A DNA stretch of 64,000 nt, taken from contig NZ_BMCS01000002.1 in NCBI RefSeq assembly GCF_014635305.1, positions 62,001 through 126,000 of the forward strand, read 5' to 3'. The stretch comes from Williamsia phyllosphaerae. GTDB lineage: Bacteria; Actinomycetota; Actinomycetes; Mycobacteriales; Mycobacteriaceae. Numbering within the stretch: the stretch's first letter is position 1; each line of letters begins with the position of its first letter. Below, in pieces: positions 16,321 through 24,970 of the stretch. Position numbers and translations under genes: made by a program. The notes under the pieces were generated by a model. The model was not told the DNA's origin. It saw nothing but the letters and a program-made list of their open reading frames with translations, and did no database searches.

Positions 16321-17251
16321 GGGGCAAGGGTAACGAACGGGCGTGCAGCGCCATGTCGAGGGCGGGGCGCCACTCCCGCAGCGGCCGCAACCCCGCATCG
16401 GCCCACGACACACCGGACAACACCGAATAGGCCGGACGTGGTGCCGGACGCGGGAACTCGGCGGTGGTGACCGGTCGGACCCGCTCGGGGTCGGCCCCGA
16501 CACCGGCGAACACCGCCTGAGCGAGGTCGAACCAGCTGCACCGCCCCGCGTTCGTCGCGTGCACCACCGCACCCTCGACCCGGGACATGTGCTCGGGCGG
16601 CGTCTGAGCGAGCTGCACGAGCGCGGCGGCGAGATCGACCGCGTAGGTCGGCGACCCGATCTGGTCGTCGACCACCCCGATCGTGTCGCGCTCGGTCTCC
16701 AGCCGCCGCATCGTGGAGACGAAGTCCGAGCCCCCCACGGCGCCGGTGTACACCCAGGCGGTCCGCACGATCGTCGTCCGCGGGTCGGCCGACCGGGCCG
16801 CGCGCTCACCCGCCAGTTTCGTCCGCCCGTAGACGGTCGCCGGTATCGCGTCCGGATCCAGGTCGGCCGGTTCGAACGGTCGGTCCCTGGTCGGGGCACC
16901 GGAGAACACGTAATCGGTGGAGAGGTGGATCAGCCATGCTCCCGCGGCCGCGGTCGCCCCCGCCAGGGCGGCGGGACCTGCGACGTTGATCGCCTCGGCG
17001 GCGGCGACATCGCTCTCCGCGGCGTCCACGGCGGTGTAGGCGGCACAGTTCACGACCACGTCCTGCGGCCCGAGATCGGCGAGTACCCGCGTCACCGCAT
17101 CGGCGTCGGAGATGTCGAGGTCCGTGCGACCGAGTCCGATCGCACCGGGCGCGGCGGTGAGCAGGCGGCCGACCTGGCCCCCGGCGCCGGTGACGATCAA
17201 CCGGCTCGATCCCGTCGAATTCGTCACACCGGTCACCTCCTGGTCAGACAT
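16310..17251 (-). CDS. rmlD: dTDP-4-dehydrorhamnose reductase
   Basis: 313 residues from ATG 17251; ATG 17263 in the same frame is the alternative. It is a short-chain reductase: the Rossmann motif TGAGGQVGRLL, LIHLSTDYVFSG with the catalytic Thr/Ser, and the YxxxK pair in YGRTKLAGE are visible. It makes the last step of dTDP-L-rhamnose synthesis, using NADPH. The product feeds WbbL, encoded directly downstream. A TATGCT box 7 nt before ATG 17251 indicates a leaderless transcript and favours this start. Confidence 0.93.
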   Translation of the reverse strand: MSDQEVTGVTNSTGSSRLIVTGAGGQVGRLLTAAPGAIGLGRTDLDISDADAVTRVLADLGPQDVVVNCAAYTAVDAAESDVAAAEAINVAGPAALAGATAAAGAWLIHLSTDYVFSGAPTRDRPFEPADLDPDAIPATVYGRTKLAGERAARSADPRTTIVRTAWVYTGAVGGSDFVSTMRRLETERDTIGVVDDQIGSPTYAVDLAAALVQLAQTPPEHMSRVEGAVVHATNAGRCSWFDLAQAVFAGVGADPERVRPVTTAEFPRPAPRPAYSVLSGVSWADAGLRPLREWRPALDMALHARSLPLPRDS

Positions 17252-17258
17252 CGCCGTG

Positions 17259-17264
17259 AGCATA
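17259..17264 (-). promoter_or_regulatory. -10 element for rmlD-wbbL-manB
   Basis: On the minus strand TATGCT ends 7 nt before ATG 17251. The same hexamer and spacing recur at the acyltransferase gene at 45400. Confidence 0.55.
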
Positions 17265-17378
17265 TTGGACCCCGCCCCCCGGCGTTGCGCTCCCCGATCA
17301 ACCCCACCAGCCCCAGTAGCGTGGGACCTCGGGGAACAGTCAGTACATCTCTGCCATCACAGAAGTCGAAAGGGTCAC

Positions 17379-19031
17379 GTGCACCAGCCACCCGACGATC
17401 GGCGTGCGCGTCGTGCCGTACCCCGGGATCCCGACGACCGGCGTCGCACCCGAGCGTCGAGCGGTACGACCGGAGCCGGTGCCCGTCGGGCGTCGCCGCC
17501 GCGGCCCACCGCGACCCCCGACGCCACCGCACCGCCGAGACACCGGACCCCGCGCGAGGCGACACCCCCGACCGTCGGGCCTGCTCGCACCGGTGCGCTG
17601 ACCCTGTCGGGCAACCTCGGCCGGGTCGCAGTCGCGCTGCTGTCGGTGGTCGTCCTGGTGATCACGGGGTTCGCGTGGAGCAGCATCACCTCCCTGCAGA
17701 ACGGGGTGACCCGCCTGGGGGGTCTGGCCCTCGGCGACGGCACGGACGGTGCCGTCGACATCCTCATGGTCGGTACCGATTCCCGGGTCGACGCGCAGGG
17801 CAAGCCGCTGTCGGCCTCGGAGGCCGCCCAGTTGCACGCCGGCGACGAGGTCGCCACCAACACCGACACCATCCTGCTGATCCGGATCCCCAACGACGGG
17901 TCCTCGGCGACGGCCATCTCGATCCCCCGCGACTCCTACGTCGACGTCCCCGGGATCGGCATGAGCAAGATCAACGCCGCCTATGGCGCCACGAAAGAAA
18001 CCAAGCGGGCCGCGCTCGTCGAGGCGGGCACCGATCCCGCCGAGGCCGAGAAGGAGGCGACGGTGGCCGGCCGCAAGGCGCTCATCCAGACCGTCGCGCA
18101 ACTGACCGGCGTCCAGGTCGACCGGTACGCCGAAGTCGGGCTGGTCGGCTTCGTGCTGCTGACCAACGCGGTCGACGGTGTGGACGTCTGCCTGCGCAAC
18201 CCGGTGAACGAACCCCTGTCCGGTGCGCGTTTCCGGGCCGGGCGACAGACCCTCGACGGCGCCAAGGCCCTGAGCTTCGTCCGACAGCGCCATGATCTCC
18301 CCCGCGGTGACCTCGACCGCATCGTGCGTCAGCAGGTGTTCATGGCCTCGCTCGCACAGAAGGTCCTCTCCGCCGGGACGTTGACCGACCCGGGCAAGCT
18401 GAGTGCGCTCGAGGACGCGGTGTCGCGATCGATCGTGATCGACGACAACTGGGACATCCTCAAGTTCGTCGAACAGCTCAAGGACCTCACGGGCGGCAAG
18501 GTCAAGTTCGCGACCATCCCGGTCACCGACGAGCAGGGGTGGAGCGAGGACGGCGAGCAGTCGGTCGTCACCGTCGACCCCGCCGCCGTGCACCGGTTCA
18601 CCGCAGCCCTGCTGACGACGAAGAAGAAGGGCGCCCTGGTCCGCGACGAGTACACCGTGGACGTGACCAACGCGGGGACGGTGGACGGGCTCGCCACGAA
18701 CGTCTCGGGCATCGTCGCCGCCAAGGGCTACACCCGCGGCACCACCGACACCAAGGGCACCGCCGACGCCGACAGCTACATCGCGACGTCGGAGAACAAC
18801 GCCGGCGCAACCGATCTCGCCAAGCAGATGGGTGGCCTGCCGGTCCGGGTCGACGGATCGGTCCCGTCGGGACACCTGCGGCTCGTGCTCACCGATTCCT
18901 ACACCGGCCCGGGGTCGATCAGTGACACCGGCGCGCAGGGGCAGGACGGGGCCGTGGCGGCGACACCCGCCGCGGCGACCACCCCGCCGCCGATCACCGC
19001 CGCCGGTTCCGGACCGCAATGCGTCAACTGA
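17379..19031 (+). CDS. lcp1: LytR-CpsA-Psr (LCP) cell-wall ligase
   Basis: 550 residues from GTG 17379, which has AAAGGG just upstream. A Pro/Arg-rich cytoplasmic region (1-70) precedes one span (VALLSVVVLVITGFAWSSI). The LCP domain (about 120-310) shows DILMVGTDSRVD, NTDTILLIRIPNDGSSATAI, SIPRDSYVDVPG with the conserved Arg, FVRQRHDLPRGDLDRIVRQQ and other hallmarks. A LytR_C domain (about 415-510, VDVTNAGTVDGLATNVSG) follows, then a Thr/Ala/Pro tail. LCP enzymes attach polyprenyl-linked glycans to peptidoglycan. The ortholog Rv3267 joins arabinogalactan to peptidoglycan. Divergent location from the rhamnose-linker genes fits this role. Confidence 0.9.
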   Translation: MHQPPDDRRARRAVPRDPDDRRRTRASSGTTGAGARRASPPRPTATPDATAPPRHRTPREATPPTVGPARTGALTLSGNLGRVAVALLSVVVLVITGFAWSSITSLQNGVTRLGGLALGDGTDGAVDILMVGTDSRVDAQGKPLSASEAAQLHAGDEVATNTDTILLIRIPNDGSSATAISIPRDSYVDVPGIGMSKINAAYGATKETKRAALVEAGTDPAEAEKEATVAGRKALIQTVAQLTGVQVDRYAEVGLVGFVLLTNAVDGVDVCLRNPVNEPLSGARFRAGRQTLDGAKALSFVRQRHDLPRGDLDRIVRQQVFMASLAQKVLSAGTLTDPGKLSALEDAVSRSIVIDDNWDILKFVEQLKDLTGGKVKFATIPVTDEQGWSEDGEQSVVTVDPAAVHRFTAALLTTKKKGALVRDEYTVDVTNAGTVDGLATNVSGIVAAKGYTRGTTDTKGTADADSYIATSENNAGATDLAKQMGGLPVRVDGSVPSGHLRLVLTDSYTGPGSISDTGAQGQDGAVAATPAAATTPPPITAAGSGPQCVN

Positions 19032-19047
19032 GGAAAGCGTCGTACCG

Positions 19048-19770
19048 ATGACCCCGACCACCCACGCCACGGTCACCGACGCGGTCTTCGCCCACGCGAT
19101 GGCGCACGACCCCGCAGGTCCGTTGATCACCTTCTACGACGACGCGAGCGGTGAGCGCACCGAGCTGTCCACCATCACCACGGCGAACTGGGCGGCCAAG
19201 ACAGCCAACATGATCCGCGACGAGTTCGGGCTCGCCCCGGGCGATCTCCTGGCCGTCGACCTGCCCGCACACTGGCAGACGTTCGCCATCCTGCTCGGCG
19301 CGTGGTGGGCCGGATGCGAGGTCGTCATCGGTCCGTCCGACGGCGCGGCGGGCGCGTTCTGCTCCCTCGACCGCCTCGAGGCCAACGACCACGGCGGGGA
19401 GGTCGCGGTGGCACCACTCGACCCGTTCGCCATGGCCGTCCCCGGGCTGCCGATCGGGGTGACCGACTTCGGGTCCGCGGTTCGGGTGCACGGCGACCAG
19501 TTCGCCCCCATCGTGGCGGGTCCGCTCGCGCTCGCAGGCCGCAGCACCGCCGAGACCATCACCGCCGCGCTCGACTTCGCCGCCACCGCAGACATCGGTC
19601 CCGGGGCGCGCATCGTGTCCACCCGGCACTGGGACACCGCGGAGCGCATCGTCGCCAACCTGCTGTCGGTCACGATCGCCGGTGGGAGCCTGGTGCAGAT
19701 CGCCAACCCCGACGTCTCCCGGCTCATCGATCGGGCGGCAAGCGAAAAGGCCACCGCGTCACTGTCGTGA
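19048..19770 (+). CDS. TIGR03089-type protein (Rv3268-like), partial AMP-ligase fold
   Basis: 240 residues from ATG 19048, 16 nt after the LCP gene. The sequence resembles only the N-terminal part of AMP-forming acyl-CoA ligases (ELSTITTANWAAKTANMIRD, GDLLAVDLPAHWQTFAILLG AWWAG-like region). It lacks the P-loop and the ATP-binding core of active ligases. Family members are restricted to actinobacteria and usually follow an LCP gene, as here and in M. tuberculosis (Rv3267-Rv3268). The function is not established; a structural or regulatory role with the LCP ligase is a guess. Confidence 0.75.
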   Translation: MTPTTHATVTDAVFAHAMAHDPAGPLITFYDDASGERTELSTITTANWAAKTANMIRDEFGLAPGDLLAVDLPAHWQTFAILLGAWWAGCEVVIGPSDGAAGAFCSLDRLEANDHGGEVAVAPLDPFAMAVPGLPIGVTDFGSAVRVHGDQFAPIVAGPLALAGRSTAETITAALDFAATADIGPGARIVSTRHWDTAERIVANLLSVTIAGGSLVQIANPDVSRLIDRAASEKATASLS

Positions 19771-19801
19771 TCGCGATGGCCTCGTCGTGTGGAGTGCGGT
19801 G

Positions 19802-20962
19802 TCAGCGCAGCAGTGCGCGCGACATCACCACGCGCTGGATCTGGTTGGTGCCCTCGTAGATCTGGGTGATCTTGGCGTCACGCATCATCCGCTCGACCGG
19901 GAAGTCGCGGGTGTAGCCCGCGCCGCCGAAGAGCTGCACCGCATCGGTGGTGACCTTCATCGCGACGTCGGAGGCGAAACACTTCGAGGCCGACGAGATG
20001 AAGCCGAGGTTCTTCTCACCGCGTTCGGCCCGCGCCGCCGAGGTGTAGACCATCAGCCGGGCCGCCTCGATGTTCATCGCCATGTCGGCGATCATGAACT
20101 CGACGCCCTGGAACTGCGAGATCGTCTTGCCGAACTGCTTGCGGTCCTTGATGTACTCGATGGTCTTGTCTAGCGCGCCCTGCGCGATACCGACGGCCTG
20201 GGCGCCGATCGTGGGGCGGGTGTGGTCGAGTGTCTGCAGGGCGGTCTTGAAACCGGTCCCGGGCTCGCCGATCATGCGATCGGCCGGGATCTCACAGTTC
20301 TCGAAGTACAACTCCGCCGTCGGCGACCCCTTGATGCCGAGCTTGCGCTCGTAGCCGCCGGTCGAGAAACCGGGATCGTCCTTGTGGACCATGAACGCCG
20401 AGATGCCGTTGGCCCCCTTGTCGGGGTCGGTCACCGCCATGACGGTGTACCAGGTCGACTTGCCGCCGTTGGTGATCCACGCCTTCGCGCCGTTGAGCAC
20501 CCAGCCGTCGGCGGTCTGCTTGGCGCGCGTGCGCATCGCGGCCGCATCCGAACCGGCCTCCCGCTCGGACAGTCCGTAGGAGGCCAGCGCCCCACCGGTC
20601 GCGAGGTCGGGCAGAACCTGCTTCTTGAGTTCGTCGGAGCCGTTGAGGATCAGGCCCATCGTGCCGAGCTTGTTGACCGCGGGGATCAGCGACGCCGATG
20701 CGTCGGCGCGCGCGACCTCCTCGATGACGATGCATGCGGCGACCGAGTCCGCGCCCTGACCCTCGAACTCCTCGGGGACGTGGATCGCGTTGAAACCCGA
20801 CGCGTTCAGGGCGTCGAGCGCCTCCTGCGGGAACCGCGAGTTCTCGTCGACGTCGGCCGCGTACGGCTCGATCTCCTTCTCCGTGAGCGCGCGGATGGCC
20901 TCACGGAGCGCGTCGTGTTCCTCGGGCAGTGCAAACAGGTCGAAATCCGGGTTACCCGACAT
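19802..20962 (-). CDS. fadE25: Acyl-CoA dehydrogenase (FadE25-like)
   Basis: 386 residues from ATG 20962, with AGGAG about 8 nt upstream. It has the three-domain acyl-CoA dehydrogenase fold, with the signature GLSEREAGSDAAAMRTRA near residue 130, FAD-binding WITNGGKSTWY, and the catalytic Glu at about 370 in IYEGTNQIQ, the position used by short- and medium-chain enzymes. It introduces the alpha-beta double bond in beta-oxidation. In M. tuberculosis fadE25 (Rv3274c) precedes purE and purK, as it nearly does here. Inverted repeats at 21037-21072 may regulate it. Confidence 0.92.
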   Translation of the reverse strand: MSGNPDFDLFALPEEHDALREAIRALTEKEIEPYAADVDENSRFPQEALDALNASGFNAIHVPEEFEGQGADSVAACIVIEEVARADASASLIPAVNKLGTMGLILNGSDELKKQVLPDLATGGALASYGLSEREAGSDAAAMRTRAKQTADGWVLNGAKAWITNGGKSTWYTVMAVTDPDKGANGISAFMVHKDDPGFSTGGYERKLGIKGSPTAELYFENCEIPADRMIGEPGTGFKTALQTLDHTRPTIGAQAVGIAQGALDKTIEYIKDRKQFGKTISQFQGVEFMIADMAMNIEAARLMVYTSAARAERGEKNLGFISSASKCFASDVAMKVTTDAVQLFGGAGYTRDFPVERMMRDAKITQIYEGTNQIQRVVMSRALLR

Positions 20963-21036
20963 CGGCGAAACTCCTAGAGAACTGTGGTGGACCGGTGGTT
21001 ATGTGCTCTTCATGCTAGCGCCGGAAATCGGAAATA

Positions 21037-21072
21037 GTTACTCGCGGGTAACCCAGATCATGTGGTCTGGGT
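21037..21072. promoter_or_regulatory. Two overlapping palindromes in the fadE25 / hydrolase divergent region
   Basis: GTTAC-N6-GTAAC (21037-21052) overlaps by two bases ACCCAGA-N8-TCTGGGT (21051-21072). They lie upstream of a fadE25-strand -10 candidate TAGCAT (21017-21012). Perfect arms and position suit operators for a TetR-family or similar regulator of fatty-acid genes. Confidence 0.5.
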
Positions 21073-21123
21073 CGGTGTCGGATGCAAGGCTGACGGGATG
21101 ACCTCCCACGAAGGACGACACCG

Positions 21124-21948
21124 GTGAGCAACGACACATTGGCCGATTTCGAACGAACCGAGTTCAGCGCACACGGCCGCACGGCACCGGTCTACCGCCT
21201 CGGCAGCGGCCCCGCGGTCGTCGTCATCTCCGAGATGCCCGGCATCACCCCGAAGGTGGCCGACTTCGCGCGGACGGTGGCGGGCATCGGATGCACGGCG
21301 GTGATGCCCCATCTGTTCGGCGCCGACGGCAAGGACCCGATGGACGCCCGGATCCCCGCACTCGGCGCGATGGCGACCATCACCCGCGCGATCGTCCCCG
21401 CCTGCATCAGTCGCGAGTTCACCGTCCTGGCCACCGGCAAGTCGTCGCCGGTGGTGACGTGGCTGCGAGCGCTGGCCGCGCAGGAGCACGAACGGTGCGG
21501 CGGACCCGGCGTCGGTGCGATCGGGATGTGTTTCACCGGCGGTTTCGCCCTCGCCATGGCCGCCGACGACCGCTTGATCGCGCCGGTGTTGTCGCAACCG
21601 TCGTTGCCGTTCGCGATGTCGGGTCGGCGCGCCCGCTCGATCGACATCGACCCCGCCGACCTCGAGAAGGTCAGAGGGCGGTGCGCTGCCGGTGATCTCA
21701 CCGTGCTCGGGCTCCGCTTCCAGGGCGACCGCATGTGCCCGTCGGCGCGGTTCGGGTGGTTGCGCGAACAGCTGGGCGACGCGTTCACCGCCGTCGAGCT
21801 CCCGGACTCCTCGGCGAACCCGGATGCGATGGGACCGCCGCACTCGGTGGTGACCGAGGGTCTGATCGACGAGCCCGGCCAGCCGACCCGCGCGGCGCTG
21901 GACGAGGTGCTCGACCTGTTCCGCAGGCGGTTGCTCACCCCCGCCTGA
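21124..21948 (+). CDS. Dienelactone hydrolase family protein
   Basis: 274 residues from GTG 21124 (GAAGGA upstream). An alpha/beta hydrolase with a Cys nucleophile in IGMCFTGGFALAMA, replacing the Ser of most hydrolases, as in dienelactone hydrolases. An N-terminal strand-turn region VVVISEMPGITPKVADFARTV is also typical. The C-terminal His is probably in GPPHSVVTEG. It is cytosolic. Substrates in this family range from dienelactones to small esters, so a specific reaction cannot be given. It is divergent from fadE25 and shares its regulatory region. Confidence 0.8.
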   Translation: MSNDTLADFERTEFSAHGRTAPVYRLGSGPAVVVISEMPGITPKVADFARTVAGIGCTAVMPHLFGADGKDPMDARIPALGAMATITRAIVPACISREFTVLATGKSSPVVTWLRALAAQEHERCGGPGVGAIGMCFTGGFALAMAADDRLIAPVLSQPSLPFAMSGRRARSIDIDPADLEKVRGRCAAGDLTVLGLRFQGDRMCPSARFGWLREQLGDAFTAVELPDSSANPDAMGPPHSVVTEGLIDEPGQPTRAALDEVLDLFRRRLLTPA

Positions 21949-21960
21949 CCTCACTCCCCG

Positions 21961-22044
21961 TGTTGGGCCGTCGTTTCCGCGTGTTGGGCCGTCGTGCCTC
22001 CTTGCTGGGCCGTTGTTTTCCCGTGTTGGGCCGTCGTTGCGCCG
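21961..22044 (+). repeat. Four tandem copies of a 21-bp repeat
   Basis: Copies start at 21961, 21982, 22003 and 22024, exactly 21 bp apart, with consensus TGTTGGGCCGTCGTTTCCGCG; copy 3 differs most. The array begins 12 bp after the dienelactone hydrolase stop and ends 35 bp before the ATG of the DUF559 gene. Inverted copies follow that gene at 22957-22998. Because 21 bp is seven codons the array is open in the DUF559 frame and would encode VLGRR-type heptads, but no start codon or ribosome site supports translation of it. Confidence 0.9.
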
Positions 22045-22079
22045 TGAACCGTTTCGGCGACGCGTGCGTCCAACAACCC

Positions 22080-22958
22080 ATGCCATCTCCGGACCCTGAT
22101 CTCCCGAACACCCCGCGAATCATCCGCTCGAACGCGGAATCGAGCGACGTGCGACGCGACCTGCACCGACTCCACCGCGGCATCTACACGCCGCTGGTGT
22201 CGGAGCTGTCGGTGACGGACCGCATCCGCGCGGCGGCCATGCGAGCCGGCGAGGGGGCGGTGGTGGCCGGACTCAGCGCGGCCATCCTGCACGGCACGAC
22301 ATTCGTCGACGAGGACCACGACGTGGAACTCATCCGCGGCCTTGGTGGCCAGGGACGGACACGCGGATCGGTCCGTGTCGTCCGCACCGACCAGCTCGAA
22401 CCGGGCGACGTCGAGACGGTCGACGGAATTCGCGTCACGTCACCGGTGCGGACGGCCTACGACCTCGGTCGGCGCCGCCCGGACTGGTTGGCACTGGCGC
22501 GGCTGGACGATCTCGTGCGGGCAACGCAGCTGAGTCTGACCGAGCTGTGGTCGTACACCCGCGCGCACCCGCGAACCCACGGAGTCCCGCAGATGCGCGA
22601 ACTCATCCAACACATCGACCCCGCTGCGGAATCACCGGGAGAGAGTTGGCTGCGACTGGTCATGGTCCGCAACCATCTACCGCGACCGGACTCGCAGATC
22701 GTGCTCACCGACACCGACGGCCGCTTGATCGCCCGGTTCGACCTCGGCTACAAGCGGTACAAGCTCGGAATCGACTACGACGGCGTCGAATTCCACACCT
22801 CCGACGAGCAACGTGCCCATGACGCACGTCGCGACCGTGCCGCGCGCGACCGAGGATGGGAGGCGTTCCGGGTCGCGGGAACCCTGTTGTCGCGCGACCC
22901 CTGCGCGGTGATCAACACCATCGAGAACGCGATGCGGCTGCGTGGCTACCGCCCGTGA
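22080..22958 (+). CDS. AbiEi-like winged-helix + DUF559 (Vsr-like nuclease fold) protein
   Basis: 292 residues from ATG 22080. Residues 1-110 resemble the AbiEi-type antitoxin winged helix (SSDVRRDLHRLHRGIYTPLV, AGLSAAILHG). Residues 185-285 match DUF559, a Vsr/restriction-endonuclease-like fold (ESWLRLVMVRNHLPRPDSQI, ARFDLGYKRYKLGIDYDGVE, and FHTSDEQRAHDARRDRA ARDRGW). The Asp/Glu-rich strand pair could form a PD-(D/E)xK-like metal site. No ribosome site is evident. Such genes are common as stand-alone units in actinobacteria and have no proven role. There is no obvious AbiEii toxin partner. The gene lies between 21-bp repeat arrays in opposite orientation. Confidence 0.72.
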   Translation: MPSPDPDLPNTPRIIRSNAESSDVRRDLHRLHRGIYTPLVSELSVTDRIRAAAMRAGEGAVVAGLSAAILHGTTFVDEDHDVELIRGLGGQGRTRGSVRVVRTDQLEPGDVETVDGIRVTSPVRTAYDLGRRRPDWLALARLDDLVRATQLSLTELWSYTRAHPRTHGVPQMRELIQHIDPAAESPGESWLRLVMVRNHLPRPDSQIVLTDTDGRLIARFDLGYKRYKLGIDYDGVEFHTSDEQRAHDARRDRAARDRGWEAFRVAGTLLSRDPCAVINTIENAMRLRGYRP

Positions 22959-22998
22959 GCGCAACCAGGACCCAACAGGCGGGAACGACGGCCCAACA
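22957..22998 (-). repeat. Inverted 21-bp repeat copies after the DUF559 gene
   Basis: 22978-22998 is an inverted copy of the 21-bp unit found at 21961-22044, with its core AACGACGGCCCAACA exact over 15 bp. A degenerate copy (22957-22977, about 13 of 21 matching) precedes it at the same 21-bp period and overlaps the gene's stop codon. With the upstream array the gene is bracketed by inverted repeats. Confidence 0.85.
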
Positions 22999-23030
22999 CG
23001 GGCGGGTGGCGGTGGTCGGGGCGGTGGGCG

Positions 23031-23597
23031 TCAGTCGCCGAGCAGAGTGCGACGGAGGGCGACGTCCTTCTCCAGCACCATCGCCTCGAGCTCGCGTTGG
23101 AACGCCTGCATCCGGGCGAGCAGGACCCGATCACCGGTGGCGAGGATCCGCACGGCCAGCAGGCCCGCGTTGCGGGCCCCACCGATGGAGACGGTCGCGA
23201 CCGGGACGCCCGCGGGCATCTGCACGATCGACAGCAACGAGTCCATCCCGTCGAGATACTTCAGCGGCACCGGTACACCGATCACCGGCAGCGGCGTGGC
23301 CGAGGCCACCATGCCCGGCAGGTGCGCGGCGCCACCGGCGCCGGCGATGATCACCGAGATGCCACGATCGGCCGCCCCGGCGGCGTAGTCGAGCATGCGC
23401 TGCGGGGTGCGGTGCGCGGACACGACACCGACCTCGAACGGCACCTCGAACTCGGCGAGGGCCTGCGCCGCTGCCTCCATCGTTGGCCAGTCGGAGTCGC
23501 TGCCCATGATCAGACCCACACGCGGCCCCGACGGGCTCGTGCCCACCGGATCCCCCGCGGGGGCGGGTCCCGTCGATTCAGCCATCGCTGTGCTCAT
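23031..23597 (-). CDS. purE: N5-carboxyaminoimidazole ribonucleotide mutase
   Basis: 188 residues from ATG 23597 (GGATGGG upstream); ATG 23585 is an alternative. Class I PurE motifs are [29 protein letters not shown] with the catalytic His, and [14 protein letters not shown]. It isomerises N5-CAIR to CAIR in de novo purine synthesis. The start lies inside the last 20 bp of purK, whose product makes its substrate, so the pair is translationally coupled. Confidence 0.95.
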   Translation of the reverse strand: MSTAMAESTGPAPAGDPVGTSPSGPRVGLIMGSDSDWPTMEAAAQALAEFEVPFEVGVVSAHRTPQRMLDYAAGAADRGISVIIAGAGGAAHLPGMVASATPLPVIGVPVPLKYLDGMDSLLSIVQMPAGVPVATVSIGGARNAGLLAVRILATGDRVLLARMQAFQRELEAMVLEKDVALRRTLLGD

Positions 23598-24870
23598 CCC
23601 ATCCATCGGTCCATACCGCCGTCGACATCCAGTGTGCGGCCCGCTCGGCGCGCTCTCGCACGGCGGCCACGTAATCGGGATCGGTGATCGAGCCAGGACC
23701 GCCGACGACGTTGACGTGTCCGATCTTCCGGTCCGGTCGCTCACCCTTGGCGTACAGGTGCACCTTGGCGTCGGGCATGCGCGCCATCAGGTGGTGCAGC
23801 CGCTCGTCCATCGACATCGTCGGCGCCTGCGCAGCACCCAGGATGTTGCCCATCACGGTCACCGGCGCCCGACTTCGCGTGTCACCCAGCGGATAGTCCA
23901 GAACCGCCCGCAGGTGTTGTTCGAACTGGCCGGTCACGGCACCGTCCATGCTCCAGTGACCGCTGTTGTGCGGACGCATCGCGAGCTCGTTGATCAGCAG
24001 TCGGCCGCCGTCGGGTCCTGGCTCGGCGGTCTCGAACAGCTCGACCGCCATGACCCCGACCACGCCGAGGTCGGCGGCGAGTCGCAGGGCGATGCGTTCG
24101 GCCTCCTCGGCGAGGTCGTCGGAGAGATCGGGGGCCGGCGCGATGACCACGGCACACTGCCCGTTGCGCTGCACCGTCTCGACGACCGGCCACACCGCGC
24201 CCTGGCCGAACTCCGAGCGCGCGACCATCGCCGACAGCTCGCGGCGCATCGACACCTTCTGCTCGGCGATCAACGCAGAGTCCGCGGCACCCGAGTCGGC
24301 GAGGATCTGTTGCGCCTCGTCGAGGCTGTCGGGCATCCAGACCCCGCGGCCGTCGTATCCGCCGCGGATAGCCTTGAGGACGATCTGGCCGTCGTGTCGG
24401 GCCCAGAAGCCGTCGAGGAGCGTGTGCGCATCGACTCCGTCGTCGGCGGCGGGCGCGAGATCGGCGAAATCCGGGATCGGCAGCCCCATCTCCGACAGCC
24501 GGCGACGCATGGCGAGTTTGTCCTGCGCGTAGAGCAGGGCCTGCGGCGGCGGCGAGACGGTGACCCCCTGTGCGACCAGCTCGAACAGGTGCTCGGCGGG
24601 GACGCCCTCGTGGTCGAAGGTCACGACGGTGGCGCCGTCGGCCAGTCGGCGCAGGTCGTCGAGTTCGGTGTGGGTGCCCAGGACGACGTCCGGGGTCACC
24701 AGCGCGGCCGGTTCGTCGTGGGAGGCGGCGAGGACACGCAGCCGCTGACCGAGGGCGACCGCGGCCTGATGGGTCATCCGGGCCAACTGTCCGCCACCCA
24801 CCATCGCCACGACGGGCATCCCGCCGCTGCTCGGGGACGGGCGCCGACTCTCGGGGGTCTCGATGCTCAC
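23578..24870 (-). CDS. purK: N5-carboxyaminoimidazole ribonucleotide synthase
   Basis: 430 residues from GTG 24870. ATP-grasp enzyme with [18 protein letters not shown] at the N-terminus, [25 protein letters not shown] (ATP-binding loop), and [18 protein letters not shown] with the metal-binding Glu/Asn. It carboxylates AIR with bicarbonate and ATP to give N5-CAIR for PurE. The purK-purE pair followed by a divergent GtrA gene matches Rv3276c-Rv3275c-Rv3277. Confidence 0.95.
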   Translation of the reverse strand: MSIETPESRRPSPSSGGMPVVAMVGGGQLARMTHQAAVALGQRLRVLAASHDEPAALVTPDVVLGTHTELDDLRRLADGATVVTFDHEGVPAEHLFELVAQGVTVSPPPQALLYAQDKLAMRRRLSEMGLPIPDFADLAPAADDGVDAHTLLDGFWARHDGQIVLKAIRGGYDGRGVWMPDSLDEAQQILADSGAADSALIAEQKVSMRRELSAMVARSEFGQGAVWPVVETVQRNGQCAVVIAPAPDLSDDLAEEAERIALRLAADLGVVGVMAVELFETAEPGPDGGRLLINELAMRPHNSGHWSMDGAVTGQFEQHLRAVLDYPLGDTRSRAPVTVMGNILGAAQAPTMSMDERLHHLMARMPDAKVHLYAKGERPDRKIGHVNVVGGPGSITDPDYVAAVRERAERAAHWMSTAVWTDGWDEHSDG

Positions 24871-24956
24871 GGCGGTAATGGTGTCACGAGCACCGCACGA
24901 CACACCCAAACCGGCCGGTCAGCCCGTTCGATGGGGGCGAATGCGCGATAGTTTCG

Positions 24957-24962
24957 TACACT
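24957..24962 (+). promoter_or_regulatory. -10 element for the GtrA gene
   Basis: TACACT lies 8 nt before GTG 24971, favouring that start over ATG 24941 in the same frame. Confidence 0.45.
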
Positions 24963-24970
24963 CTGGACTT

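Noticed and set aside
16343..18295. 650-codon plus-strand frame and the 596-codon minus-strand frame 17340-19130
   Set aside because: Both are shadows of rmlD and the LCP gene, with biased low-complexity translations and no start signals.
22080..22958. Complete AbiE toxin-antitoxin system
   Set aside because: Only the AbiEi-like N-terminal domain is seen. No AbiEii nucleotidyltransferase gene adjoins it; the neighbours are a dienelactone hydrolase and purE.
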